Source: Paracoccaceae bacterium (GTDB lineage: Bacteria > Pseudomonadota > Alphaproteobacteria > Rhodobacterales > Rhodobacteraceae). Taken from it: DNA of 6,162 nt. The translations under genes and the position numbers were made by a program. Positions within the stretch are counted from its first letter, which is position 1. Every line of letters begins with the position of its first letter. This document shows, in pieces, positions 1 to 5,317 of the stretch. The notes below the pieces were generated by a model. It saw nothing but the letters and a program-made list of their open reading frames with translations, had not been told where the DNA came from and did not search any database. The stretch lies in the NCBI GenBank assembly GCA_024304875.1, contig JAMWZF010000187.1, positions 1 to 6,162 on the forward strand. Direction: 5' to 3'.

Positions 1-807
1 GACGAAGGCCTCGTGCAGGCCCGAGAGGTCCTTCTGGTAGGCTGCCGAGGCCGGAGCGATGGTCAGAAGCGCCCGACGCTGGGTGACGAAGGCGCCGGGG
101 CGGGCGCGGACGTAGAGATGCGCCTCGTTCTCTTCGGCCCAGGCCTGCAGCCGGTCCATGTCGATGTGCTGGATGTAGAGCGAATTGCCGGGGGCCAGGT
201 CATGACCGTCGTCGGGCTCGGTCCCGTCCCAGGGGATCGCCCCGAGCGGCGCCGCCGGGTGCCAGTGGCCCAGCGCCTCGCTGGCGGCGTCCTCGACCCG
301 GGAGATGGTGTTCTCCATCCGCCCCATCCGCGCGATGCTGTCGACCCAGCGCACGAAGGTCAGGATGACGAAGCCGAGGACGAGGACGGTGAAGCAGAAG
401 ATCGCGAACTGGCCGACCGACCCGAAGTATTCGATCCGGATGCCGATGATCCCGACGATGGCGTAGATGAAGGCGCCGATGAAGGCGCTGAGGGCGGTCT
501 GCGACAGCCCGTCCGATACGACGAGCACGAAGGCCCGCGGCGTCGCCGTCTGGCTGGCCGAGGCATAGGCCGAAACCATGGAGGTCACCGCGAAGGTCGC
601 CACCCCCAGCATCGAGGCGGCGATGATGCTCAGCAGCTTCTCGTTGGTGTCCGAGGAGATCTCGGGCACCAGGTCCTCGAAGGGCAGGTAGTCCGCAGCC
701 CGCGCCACCAGGACGGACAGCACCGCCATGGCGGCATAGCCGACGGGCTTGATCCACAGCTTCTCGCGCAGGGAACGAAGGGTGAAGCGGAGCCTGTTGC
801 GGATCAT
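1..807 (-). CDS. DUF2254 family membrane protein, 3' end outside window
   Basis: I translated this open frame directly: 269 codons from an ATG at 807 down to base 1 with no stop, so the C-terminus lies outside the window. The start is supported by AAGAGG five bases upstream. The N-terminus is basic (MIRNRLRFTLRSLREKLW), followed by four predicted membrane segments at about residues 21-41, 57-82, 103-124 and 132-152, then a soluble region. The stretch around residues 64-91 (AASMLGVATFAVTSMVSAYA, then TPRAF) and LYVRARPGAFV at 231-241 resemble the DUF2254 family of predicted inner-membrane proteins, whose members usually exceed 400 residues. The biochemical function is unknown. It lies 63 bp downstream of znuB on the same strand and could be co-transcribed, but nothing in it indicates zinc binding. 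The family call rests on recalled motifs. Confidence 0.8.
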   Translation of the reverse strand, partial: MIRNRLRFTLRSLREKLWIKPVGYAAMAVLSVLVARAADYLPFEDLVPEISSDTNEKLLSIIAASMLGVATFAVTSMVSAYASASQTATPRAFVLVVSDGLSQTALSAFIGAFIYAIVGIIGIRIEYFGSVGQFAIFCFTVLVLGFVILTFVRWVDSIARMGRMENTISRVEDAASEALGHWHPAAPLGAIPWDGTEPDDGHDLAPGNSLYIQHIDMDRLQAWAEENEAHLYVRARPGAFVTQRRALLTIAPASAAYQKDLSGLHEAFV

Positions 808-870
808 CCGGGCCTCTTGGCGATGACGGGTGGAGAGGATGTAGCGCGGCGGCGCGCGGCGCACACCGGT

Positions 871-1662
871 CTAGCGGACCCGCCCGGTCAGAAGCGAGAG
901 GCCGAACAGGGCCGCGGCGGTGCAGACGATCGTCGGCCCGACCGGCGTGTCGGCCCAGAGCGCGGCGCCGATGCCGCCGAGGGCCGAGAGCGCGCCCGCG
1001 GCCAGGGCGGCCGCCGCCATTGCCTCGGGCGTGCGCCCCAGTCCGCGGGCGGTGGCGGCGGGTATGATGAGAAGCGCGGTGATGAGAAGCGCCCCCACCA
1101 CCCGGATCGACACGGCGACGACCACCGCGAGGAGCAGCGCCAGCAGCATGTGCTGCCGCGCCGGGCGCACCCCCGCTGCGACCGCGAGGTCGGGATTCAG
1201 CGTCGCCACCAGCAGCGCCGACCAGTGCCACCAGAGCAGCACCGCCACCAGCGCCGCCCCGGCCCAGATGATTCCCACTCCGGCCCAGGAGACCGTCAGC
1301 ACGTCCCCGAAGAGGTAGGCGTCGAGGTCGATGCGCCCACCACCCGGGACCAGCGCCATGGCCACGAGGCCCGTCGCCAACGCGCCGTGGGCAAGAACCC
1401 CGAGGGAGGAGTTCACTTCCCTGCCCTGCCGTTCCAGCAGCGTGAGCGCCAGCGCCATCAGGAGCGCGGTGGCCAGCACCCCGACGACGATGGAGATCGA
1501 CAGCGCGAAGGAGATCGCGACGCCGAGGATCGCCGCGTGGGAGGTGGCGTCACCGAAGTAGGCCATCCGCCGCCAGACGACGAAGCACCCCAGCAGTCCC
1601 GCGGCGACGGCGGTGCCGAGGGCCGCCAGGCCGGCGCGGATCAGGAAGGGATCGAGAAGCAA
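871..1662 (-). CDS. znuB: Zinc ABC transporter permease ZnuB
   Basis: This is the integral membrane subunit of the ZnuABC importer, which passes Zn2+ from ZnuA across the inner membrane. It has 263 residues, the usual family length, and is almost entirely hydrophobic with roughly seven or eight membrane segments. ABC-3 family marks are the N-terminal GCFVVWRRMAYFGDATSHAA (residues 25-44), GALLITALLIIPAATARGLG near residues 190-209, and DTPVGPTIV near the C-terminus. The start is TTG (1660-1662): it gives LLDPFLIRAG, which matches the usual ZnuB beginning (M-L-D-x-F), whereas the first in-frame ATG at residue 33 would remove the first membrane helix. No clear Shine-Dalgarno precedes it. Only 3 bp separate it from the znuC stop, so translation is probably coupled to znuC. 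It is the last gene of the zur-znuC-znuB unit. Confidence 0.95.
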   Translation of the reverse strand: MLLDPFLIRAGLAALGTAVAAGLLGCFVVWRRMAYFGDATSHAAILGVAISFALSISIVVGVLATALLMALALTLLERQGREVNSSLGVLAHGALATGLVAMALVPGGGRIDLDAYLFGDVLTVSWAGVGIIWAGAALVAVLLWWHWSALLVATLNPDLAVAAGVRPARQHMLLALLLAVVVAVSIRVVGALLITALLIIPAATARGLGRTPEAMAAAALAAGALSALGGIGAALWADTPVGPTIVCTAAALFGLSLLTGRVR

Positions 1663-1665
1663 GGG

Positions 1666-2433
1666 TCAGCCGTGGTCGTGATGGGGATGGAAGTGGCCGG
1701 CGTTGTCATGGCCGTGATCGTGACCATGGTCATGGTCATGGTCATGCCGGTAGAGCGCCAGCGCCCCGCCGGTCCCGGTGCCGAAGAGCTCGCGGTAGGC
1801 CGGCGCGGCGCTGACCACGGCGGGCGTGCCCTCGCAGCAGACGTGGCCATTGAGGCAGACCACGCGGTCCGAGGCGCTCATCACCACGTGCAGGTCGTGG
1901 GAGACCATCAGGACGGCGCAGCCGTGGGCGTCGCGCAGGTGCTCGATGTGCCGGTAGAAGGCGGCCGAGCCGGGCTGGTCAAGGCCCTGGGTCGGCTCGT
2001 CGAGGATCAGGAGGTCGGGGTCCGAGAGGATCGCGCGGGCCAGCATCGCCCGCTGGAACTGCCCGCCCGAAAGGCCCGAAAGGGGCCGCATGGCGAGGTC
2101 GCGTGCGCCGGCTTCCTCCAGGGCGACCGCCGCCCGCGCGTCGCTGACCCGCTTCGGCAGGTCGAGGAAGCGCCGGAGGGTCATCGGCAGGGTCGGGTCG
2201 ATGGCGAGCTTCTGCGGCACGTAGCCGATCTTCAGCCCCTTGGCCCGGTCGATCCGGCCCGACGACAGCGGCACCGCCCCCATCAGCGCCCGGATCAGCG
2301 TCGTCTTGCCCGAGCCGTTGGGGCCGACGACCGTGACGATCTCGCCCCGGTCGATGTGGAAATCGACGCCGCTCAGGGCGGTCCGCGCCCCATGGGCCAC
2401 GGCGAGCCCGGTGGCCGTGATCAGGCGGCTCAT
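1666..2433 (-). CDS. znuC: Zinc ABC transporter ATPase ZnuC with His-rich tail
   Basis: This is the cytoplasmic ATPase that powers ZnuB-mediated zinc import. It has 255 residues with a complete nucleotide-binding domain: Walker A GPNGSGKTT (37-45), Q-loop Q74 in YVPQKL, signature LSGGQ (121-125), Walker B LLILDEP (141-147), D-loop after GLDQPG (150-155) and switch histidine H179 in VSHD. The tail from residue 229 onward is a low-complexity His/Asp/Gly run with 12 histidines between residues 230 and 254, likely a cytosolic zinc-binding segment. E. coli ZnuC, as I recall it, has only a short His cluster at the matching position (after GIYRH; here ALYRH), so this tail looks like an expansion. 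The ATG start overlaps the zur stop as ATGA (2430-2433), indicating translational coupling. Distinction from the related manganese/iron ATPases relies on the zur/znuA context and the His tail. Confidence 0.95.
   Translation of the reverse strand: MSRLITATGLAVAHGARTALSGVDFHIDRGEIVTVVGPNGSGKTTLIRALMGAVPLSSGRIDRAKGLKIGYVPQKLAIDPTLPMTLRRFLDLPKRVSDARAAVALEEAGARDLAMRPLSGLSGGQFQRAMLARAILSDPDLLILDEPTQGLDQPGSAAFYRHIEHLRDAHGCAVLMVSHDLHVVMSASDRVVCLNGHVCCEGTPAVVSAAPAYRELFGTGTGGALALYRHDHDHDHGHDHGHDNAGHFHPHHDHG
1725..1746. repeat. CATGGT hexamer tandem repeat inside znuC
   Basis: Three full copies and a partial fourth copy of CATGGT run head to tail. On the coding strand they encode alternating His-Asp pairs of the ZnuC tail. 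The repetition is the likely substrate for slippage, and each 6-bp step would add or remove one His-Asp pair without breaking the frame. Confidence 0.85.
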
Positions 2434-2882
2434 GCGGCCCCCTGGCAGGCGGGGCAGAGGCCCTCGGCCTCGACCACGGTCTGCTCGACGGCGAATCCGG
2501 CCTTCTTGGCGGCCCCCGCCACGGGCGCGGCGGCCTCGGTCTCGGCCACCTTGTGGCAGCTGCGGCAGATCAGGAAGGCCGGGTCGTGGGACGCGCCGGG
2601 ATGGGCGCAGGCGACATAGGCGTTGAGGCGCTCGATCCGGTGGGCAAAGCCGTTCTCGGTCAGGAAGGCCAGCGCGCGATAGGCGACCGGTGGCGCGGCG
2701 CCGTCGAGTTGCTCCAGCACCTCGTAGGCGCCCATCGCCTCGTGGGCCTGAAGGAGGATGGTCAGCACCTTGCGCCGCGCCTCCGTCAGGCGCAGGCCCC
2801 GCTCGGCCGAGACGGCCTCGGCCGCTGCGATGGCGCCCGAGACGCAGGCGCGGTGATCATGCGGGTCGAAGGCGGTGGGCAC
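2430..2882 (-). CDS. zur: Zinc uptake regulator Zur (Fur family)
   Basis: This is a zinc-sensing dimeric repressor of zinc uptake genes, 150 residues, normal for the family. The N-terminal winged helix covers about residues 28-90, with LRLTEARRKVL and the recognition segment PPVAYRALAFLTENGFAHRIE. The C-terminal domain carries HDPAFLICRSCHKVAE (99-114). Two CxxC pairs, C106/C109 and C143/C146, fit the structural zinc site, and H81, C92, H99 and E114 line up with the sensory zinc ligands that I recall for E. coli Zur (H77, C88, H96, E111), so both sites appear intact. The start is GTG (2880-2882), with GAGG at 2890-2893 seven bases upstream. It is the first gene of zur-znuC-znuB and is divergent from znuA across a shared operator, so it probably represses its own operon. 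Fur, Mur and PerR are less likely given the Cys pattern and neighbours. Confidence 0.95.
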   Translation of the reverse strand: MPTAFDPHDHRACVSGAIAAAEAVSAERGLRLTEARRKVLTILLQAHEAMGAYEVLEQLDGAAPPVAYRALAFLTENGFAHRIERLNAYVACAHPGASHDPAFLICRSCHKVAETEAAAPVAGAAKKAGFAVEQTVVEAEGLCPACQGAA

Positions 2883-2902
2883 GGGACAGCCTCGGATCGG
2901 GG

Positions 2903-2930
2903 TTGACGGTCTGTTATGTTATAACATAAC
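2903..2930 (+). promoter_or_regulatory. Putative znuA promoter
   Basis: TTGACG (2903-2908) is a good -35 match. CATAAC (2925-2930) is a fair -10 at 16 bp spacing and lies inside the right half of the palindrome, so a bound repressor would block polymerase. Transcription would begin near 2937, leaving a leader of about 30 bases before the znuA ATG. This is inferred from consensus only. Confidence 0.5.
2913..2930. promoter_or_regulatory. Zur operator (perfect 18-bp palindrome)
   Basis: GTTATGTTATAACATAAC is a perfect 9+9 inverted repeat in an otherwise GC-rich window; the next flanking bases break the symmetry. The core TGTTATAACA resembles the Zur boxes of proteobacteria, and it sits between zur and znuA, the classic location. 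It overlaps the best -10 candidates for both directions, so a single Zur-bound site would repress znuA and zur-znuC-znuB together when zinc is plentiful. The palindrome is seen directly; the ligand is inferred from context. Confidence 0.88.
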
Positions 2931-2946
2931 GAATATAGCCTGACAG
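2918..2946 (-). promoter_or_regulatory. Putative zur-znuCB promoter
   Basis: Read on the minus strand, CTGTCA (2941-2946, a loose 4/6 match to the -35 consensus) is followed after exactly 17 bp by TATAAC (2918-2923, 5/6 match to the -10), which is the centre of the Zur palindrome. The leader to the zur GTG would be about 30 bases. The -35 is weak, so the call is tentative. Confidence 0.45.
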
Positions 2947-2968
2947 CGTCCGACACACAAGGTTCCCC

Positions 2969-3925
2969 ATGCGCCCCATCCTCCCCGCCGCCCTGCTGAC
3001 CGCCTTGGCCTCGCCCCTCCTTGCCGAGGGCCCTGTCGTGGTGACCGACATCGCCCCGGTGCAGAGCCTCGTCGCCCGGATCATGCAGGGCTCCGGCGGG
3101 ACCGCGCGGGCCCTGCTGCCCGCCGGCGCCTCGCCGCACGATTTCTCCTTCCGGCCCTCGGACGCGCGGGCGCTGACCGACGCCGATCTGCTGGTCTGGA
3201 TCGGCGAGGGACTGACGCCCTGGCTCGCGCGGCCGGTCGCCCAGTTGTCCGGCGGCGGCGCGGTACTGGAGCTGCTGGAGGCCGGAGACTGGGACCGGCG
3301 GGCCTATCGGCAGGACGCGGATTTCGACGAGGATCACGGTGACGGCGACGACGATCACGACGAAGATGATCACGACGACCACGCGGACGAGGCCGAACAC
3401 GACCACGGCGACACCGATCCGCACGCCTGGCTCGACCCGCTGGTCGCTGCCGCATGGGCCGCGCCGCTGGCCGAGGCGCTGGCGGAGGCCGACCCCGCGA
3501 ACGCCGACCTCTACCGCGCAAACGCCGTGCAGATGGCCGCGGAACTCACTGAATTGACTGATGAAATCGCGGCCCGCCTTGACCCGCTCGAGGGCAGGTA
3601 CATCGTCGCCCACGACGCCTATGGCTATTTCGACGACCGGTTCGACCTGACGCCCGTGGCGGCGATCACCCTGTCCGACGCCGCCGAACCCGGGCCGCGC
3701 CACATCGCCGAGCTGCGCGCCGCCGCCCGCGCGGGCGAGATCGCCTGTATCCTCACCGACCCCCAGACCGGCGGCCAGTGGACCGACCTGGTGGGCGAAG
3801 GGACCGCCCTGAAGGTGGTGATCGGCGATCCCATGGGCGGCGGGCTGGAGCCGGGGCCCGGTCTTTATCCCGCCATTCTGGATGGCTTGGCCGATGCCAT
3901 GGTGGACTGCCTGTCAGAGGGCTGA
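2969..3925 (+). CDS. znuA: Periplasmic zinc-binding protein ZnuA
   Basis: This is the substrate-binding protein that captures Zn2+ in the periplasm and delivers it to ZnuB. It has 318 residues. The N-terminus is a signal peptide (MRPILPAALLTALASPLLA, cleavage probably after A19). Predicted zinc ligands are H57 (SPHDFSFRPSD), H152 (DPHAWLDP) and H215 (VAHDAYGYF). Between the first two lies a His/Asp loop (residues 116-150) with 21 acidic residues and 6 histidines, typical of zinc-specific members rather than manganese-binding ones, though unusually acidic here. C260 and C314 match the disulfide pair known in E. coli ZnuA. The ATG has AAGG six bases upstream (2959-2962) and is the only start that gives a full signal peptide. 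It is divergent from zur and presumably Zur-repressed. Its last 12 bases overlap the 3' end of the convergent aminotransferase gene. Confidence 0.95.
   Translation: MRPILPAALLTALASPLLAEGPVVVTDIAPVQSLVARIMQGSGGTARALLPAGASPHDFSFRPSDARALTDADLLVWIGEGLTPWLARPVAQLSGGGAVLELLEAGDWDRRAYRQDADFDEDHGDGDDDHDEDDHDDHADEAEHDHGDTDPHAWLDPLVAAAWAAPLAEALAEADPANADLYRANAVQMAAELTELTDEIAARLDPLEGRYIVAHDAYGYFDDRFDLTPVAAITLSDAAEPGPRHIAELRAAARAGEIACILTDPQTGGQWTDLVGEGTALKVVIGDPMGGGLEPGPGLYPAILDGLADAMVDCLSEG
3314..3424 (+). repeat. Low-complexity GAC/CAC-rich stretch coding the ZnuA His/Asp loop
   Basis: This interval is built mostly of GAC, GAT, GAG and CAC codons and encodes the metal-binding loop of ZnuA, ending at ligand H152. 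It is imperfectly repetitive rather than a clean tandem array. Loop length is known to vary between ZnuA homologues, which fits expansion and contraction here. Confidence 0.6.
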
Positions 3926-5182
3926 GGCGGCCTGTCGCACGGCGGCCCCGGTCCTCTCGAGGTCCTCTTCGGTGAGGGCGAGGCAGGGGTACATCTTGGT
4001 CGGCGCCTTCAGCAGCCCCTCTTCGCGCAGGACGCGGTTGTAGACCGCGAGCCTGCCGAGGTCGCCGCGCTGGGTGTCGCGGTAATCGCGCATGGGACCG
4101 TCCGCGAAGACCACGTCGAAGAGGGTCGGATCGCCGCTGATCGTGTGGGGAATTCCCTGCGCCGTCAATGCTTTGGACTGCATGTCCATGAGCCTCTGGC
4201 CGGTCGCCTTCAGCTTCTCGTACTGCCCCTCGCGGCGCAGGATCTCCATCGTCTTGAGGCCCGCGACGGACGCGACCGGGTTCCCCGACAGGGTGCCCAG
4301 CTGCATCAGCCAGCGGTCCGGGTCCACGGCCTTCTGGTCGAAATGCGCCATGATGTCGGCGCGCCCGGCCACGGCGGCTTCCCCCTCGCCGCCGACGATC
4401 TTGCCGAGGGTGCAGCTGTCGGGGGTCACGCCCCAGCGCTCCTGCGCACCGCCGTAGTCGAGCCGGAATCCGGTGACGATCTCGTCGAAGATGAGGAGGA
4501 CGCCGTGCCGGTCGCAGAGGTCGCGGACCCCCTGGAGGTAACCTGCCTCTGGCATCACAACCCGTTGTAAAGGCTCCATTATCACGGCGGCGACCTGCGT
4601 GCCGCACTCTTGCAGAAACCCGTCCAGATACTCCAGATCGTTGAACGGCGCGACGAGCACGTCGTCGGCGACGGCTTGAGGGATTCCGGCGCTGTCGGGA
4701 ACCGCGCGGGGGAAGTTCTCGCGCCGTTTGGGGGCCAGGGACATCTGCGCCTCGGCGCTCATCCCGTGGTAGCCGCCCTCGAACTTGATGATCTTGTCGC
4801 GGCCCATGAAGGCCCGGGCGAGGCGGATGGCGTACATATCGGCCTCGCCGCCGGAGGTGACGAAACGCACCTGCTGCGCGCAGGGCACGGCGCGGACGAT
4901 CTCCTCGGCCAGCTCGATGCCGGCGGCGTTATTCGTGAAGTATGTCAAGCCCTTGCCGATCTGCTCGAACACCGCTTCCAGCACCTCGGGGTGGCCGTGG
5001 CCGACCAGCATGGGGCCCGACCCGATAAGGTAGTCGATGTACTCGCGGCCGTCCTCGTCCCAGACGTGGGCGCCCTGCCCGCGGGCGACGACGATGTCGT
5101 TCGAGAAGTTGCCGAAGCCGCCGCCGGGCAGCACCTCGGCAGCGCGCTGGAGCCATTCGGCCTGGGTCTGGATCCGGTTCAT
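3914..5182 (-). CDS. Class III PLP-dependent aminotransferase (GSA-aminomutase-like)
   Basis: This is a fold-type I PLP enzyme, 422 residues, of the class III group that includes glutamate-1-semialdehyde aminomutase and omega-aminotransferases; the substrate cannot be read from the sequence. Visible marks: GGFGNFSNDIVV (21-32), LVGHGHPEV (59-67), the phosphate-binding SGGEADMYAIRLARA (110-124), YHG (138-140), IFDEIVTGFR (231-240) with D233 facing the pyridine nitrogen, catalytic K261 in TLGKIVGG, and GTLSGNPVA (296-304). After K261 the usual GGGxPVGAFGG reads GGEGEAAVAG, one residue shorter and with two glutamates. The start ATG (5180-5182) has AAGGGG (5189-5194) six bases upstream. The frame stays open 36 codons further to an ATG at 5290, but that stretch crosses the three phased repeats and does not look like protein. 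Gene end overlaps znuA convergently. It may form a unit with the upstream acyltransferase. Confidence 0.9.
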   Translation of the reverse strand: MNRIQTQAEWLQRAAEVLPGGGFGNFSNDIVVARGQGAHVWDEDGREYIDYLIGSGPMLVGHGHPEVLEAVFEQIGKGLTYFTNNAAGIELAEEIVRAVPCAQQVRFVTSGGEADMYAIRLARAFMGRDKIIKFEGGYHGMSAEAQMSLAPKRRENFPRAVPDSAGIPQAVADDVLVAPFNDLEYLDGFLQECGTQVAAVIMEPLQRVVMPEAGYLQGVRDLCDRHGVLLIFDEIVTGFRLDYGGAQERWGVTPDSCTLGKIVGGEGEAAVAGRADIMAHFDQKAVDPDRWLMQLGTLSGNPVASVAGLKTMEILRREGQYEKLKATGQRLMDMQSKALTAQGIPHTISGDPTLFDVVFADGPMRDYRDTQRGDLGRLAVYNRVLREEGLLKAPTKMYPCLALTEEDLERTGAAVRQAASAL

Positions 5183-5188
5183 CGGCGT

Positions 5189-5194
5189 CCCCTT
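5189..5194 (-). promoter_or_regulatory. Ribosome binding site fixing the aminotransferase start
   Basis: On the minus strand AAGGGG lies six bases before the ATG at 5180-5182. It supports that start over the in-frame ATG 36 codons upstream at 5290, where the start would also sit within the repeat array. Confidence 0.75.
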
Positions 5195-5235
5195 CGTGGT
5201 TTTCCGCAGGGTGGCCAGAGGCGCGGGAATTGTGA

Positions 5236-5310
5236 AGGTGTGAACCTCGCCCGCGCGGACTTTTACCAGGTGTGAACCTTTGAGGGGCACGAATGTGGCA
5301 GGTGTGAACC
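5236..5310. repeat. Three phased direct repeats AGGTGTGAACC(T), 32-bp period
   Basis: Copies lie at 5236-5247, 5268-5279 and 5300-5310 (the third ends in C instead of T). Successive starts are exactly 32 bp apart, and the 20-21 bp between copies do not match each other. Each copy is itself a partial dyad, AGGT-N4-ACCT. The array fills the spacer upstream of the aminotransferase; the nearest copy is about 54 bp before its ATG and the farthest ends just before the acyltransferase stop codon. Exact spacing near three helical turns puts all copies on one face of the DNA, as expected for cooperative binding of a regulator. I cannot name the regulator, and no convincing sigma-70 promoter stands out in this spacer. 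Confidence 0.85.
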
Positions 5311-5317
5311 CCTCGGA

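Larger units (their letters stand above)
5183..5317 (-). promoter_or_regulatory. Regulatory spacer upstream of the aminotransferase
   Basis: This 135-bp gap between the acyltransferase stop and the aminotransferase start contains the three phased repeats and the ribosome binding site. Its length, compared with the tight packing elsewhere, suggests the aminotransferase has its own regulated promoter, although no strong -35/-10 pair is visible and read-through from the acyltransferase is possible. Confidence 0.5.

Noticed and set aside
844..857. Small GC hairpin (GCGCG-N4-CGCGC) after znuB as an intrinsic terminator
   Set aside because: The stem is only 5 bp and no T-tract follows on the minus strand; in DNA this GC-rich such stems occur by chance.
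200..1231. A 343-codon minus-strand frame spanning the DUF2254/znuB junction
   Set aside because: It is out of frame with two well-supported genes on the same strand and its product is Arg/Gly/Ala/His-rich low complexity.
13..2619. An 868-codon open frame on the plus strand across the DUF2254, znuB, znuC and zur genes
   Set aside because: It lies antisense to genes with clear family motifs, its translation is rich in Arg, Gly, Asp, His and Pro with no recognisable domain, and such long antisense frames are expected in GC-rich DNA with strong codon bias.
2786..3703. A 305-codon minus-strand frame opposite znuA and crossing the promoter spacer
   Set aside because: It is antisense to znuA, which has a signal peptide, zinc ligands and a conserved disulfide pair; the Val-rich stretch is just the complement of the Asp/His loop codons.
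5183..5290. A 36-codon N-terminal extension of the aminotransferase from an ATG at 5290
   Set aside because: It crosses the phased repeat array, while the ATG at 5180-5182 has a good ribosome binding site and gives the usual length for the family.
5236..5310. LexA box (GTTC-N7-GTTC of alphaproteobacteria) or a CRISPR array in the repeat region
   Set aside because: The GTTC elements on the minus strand are 32 bp apart rather than in the N7 arrangement, and the repeats (11-12 bp) and gaps (20-21 bp) are too short for CRISPR.
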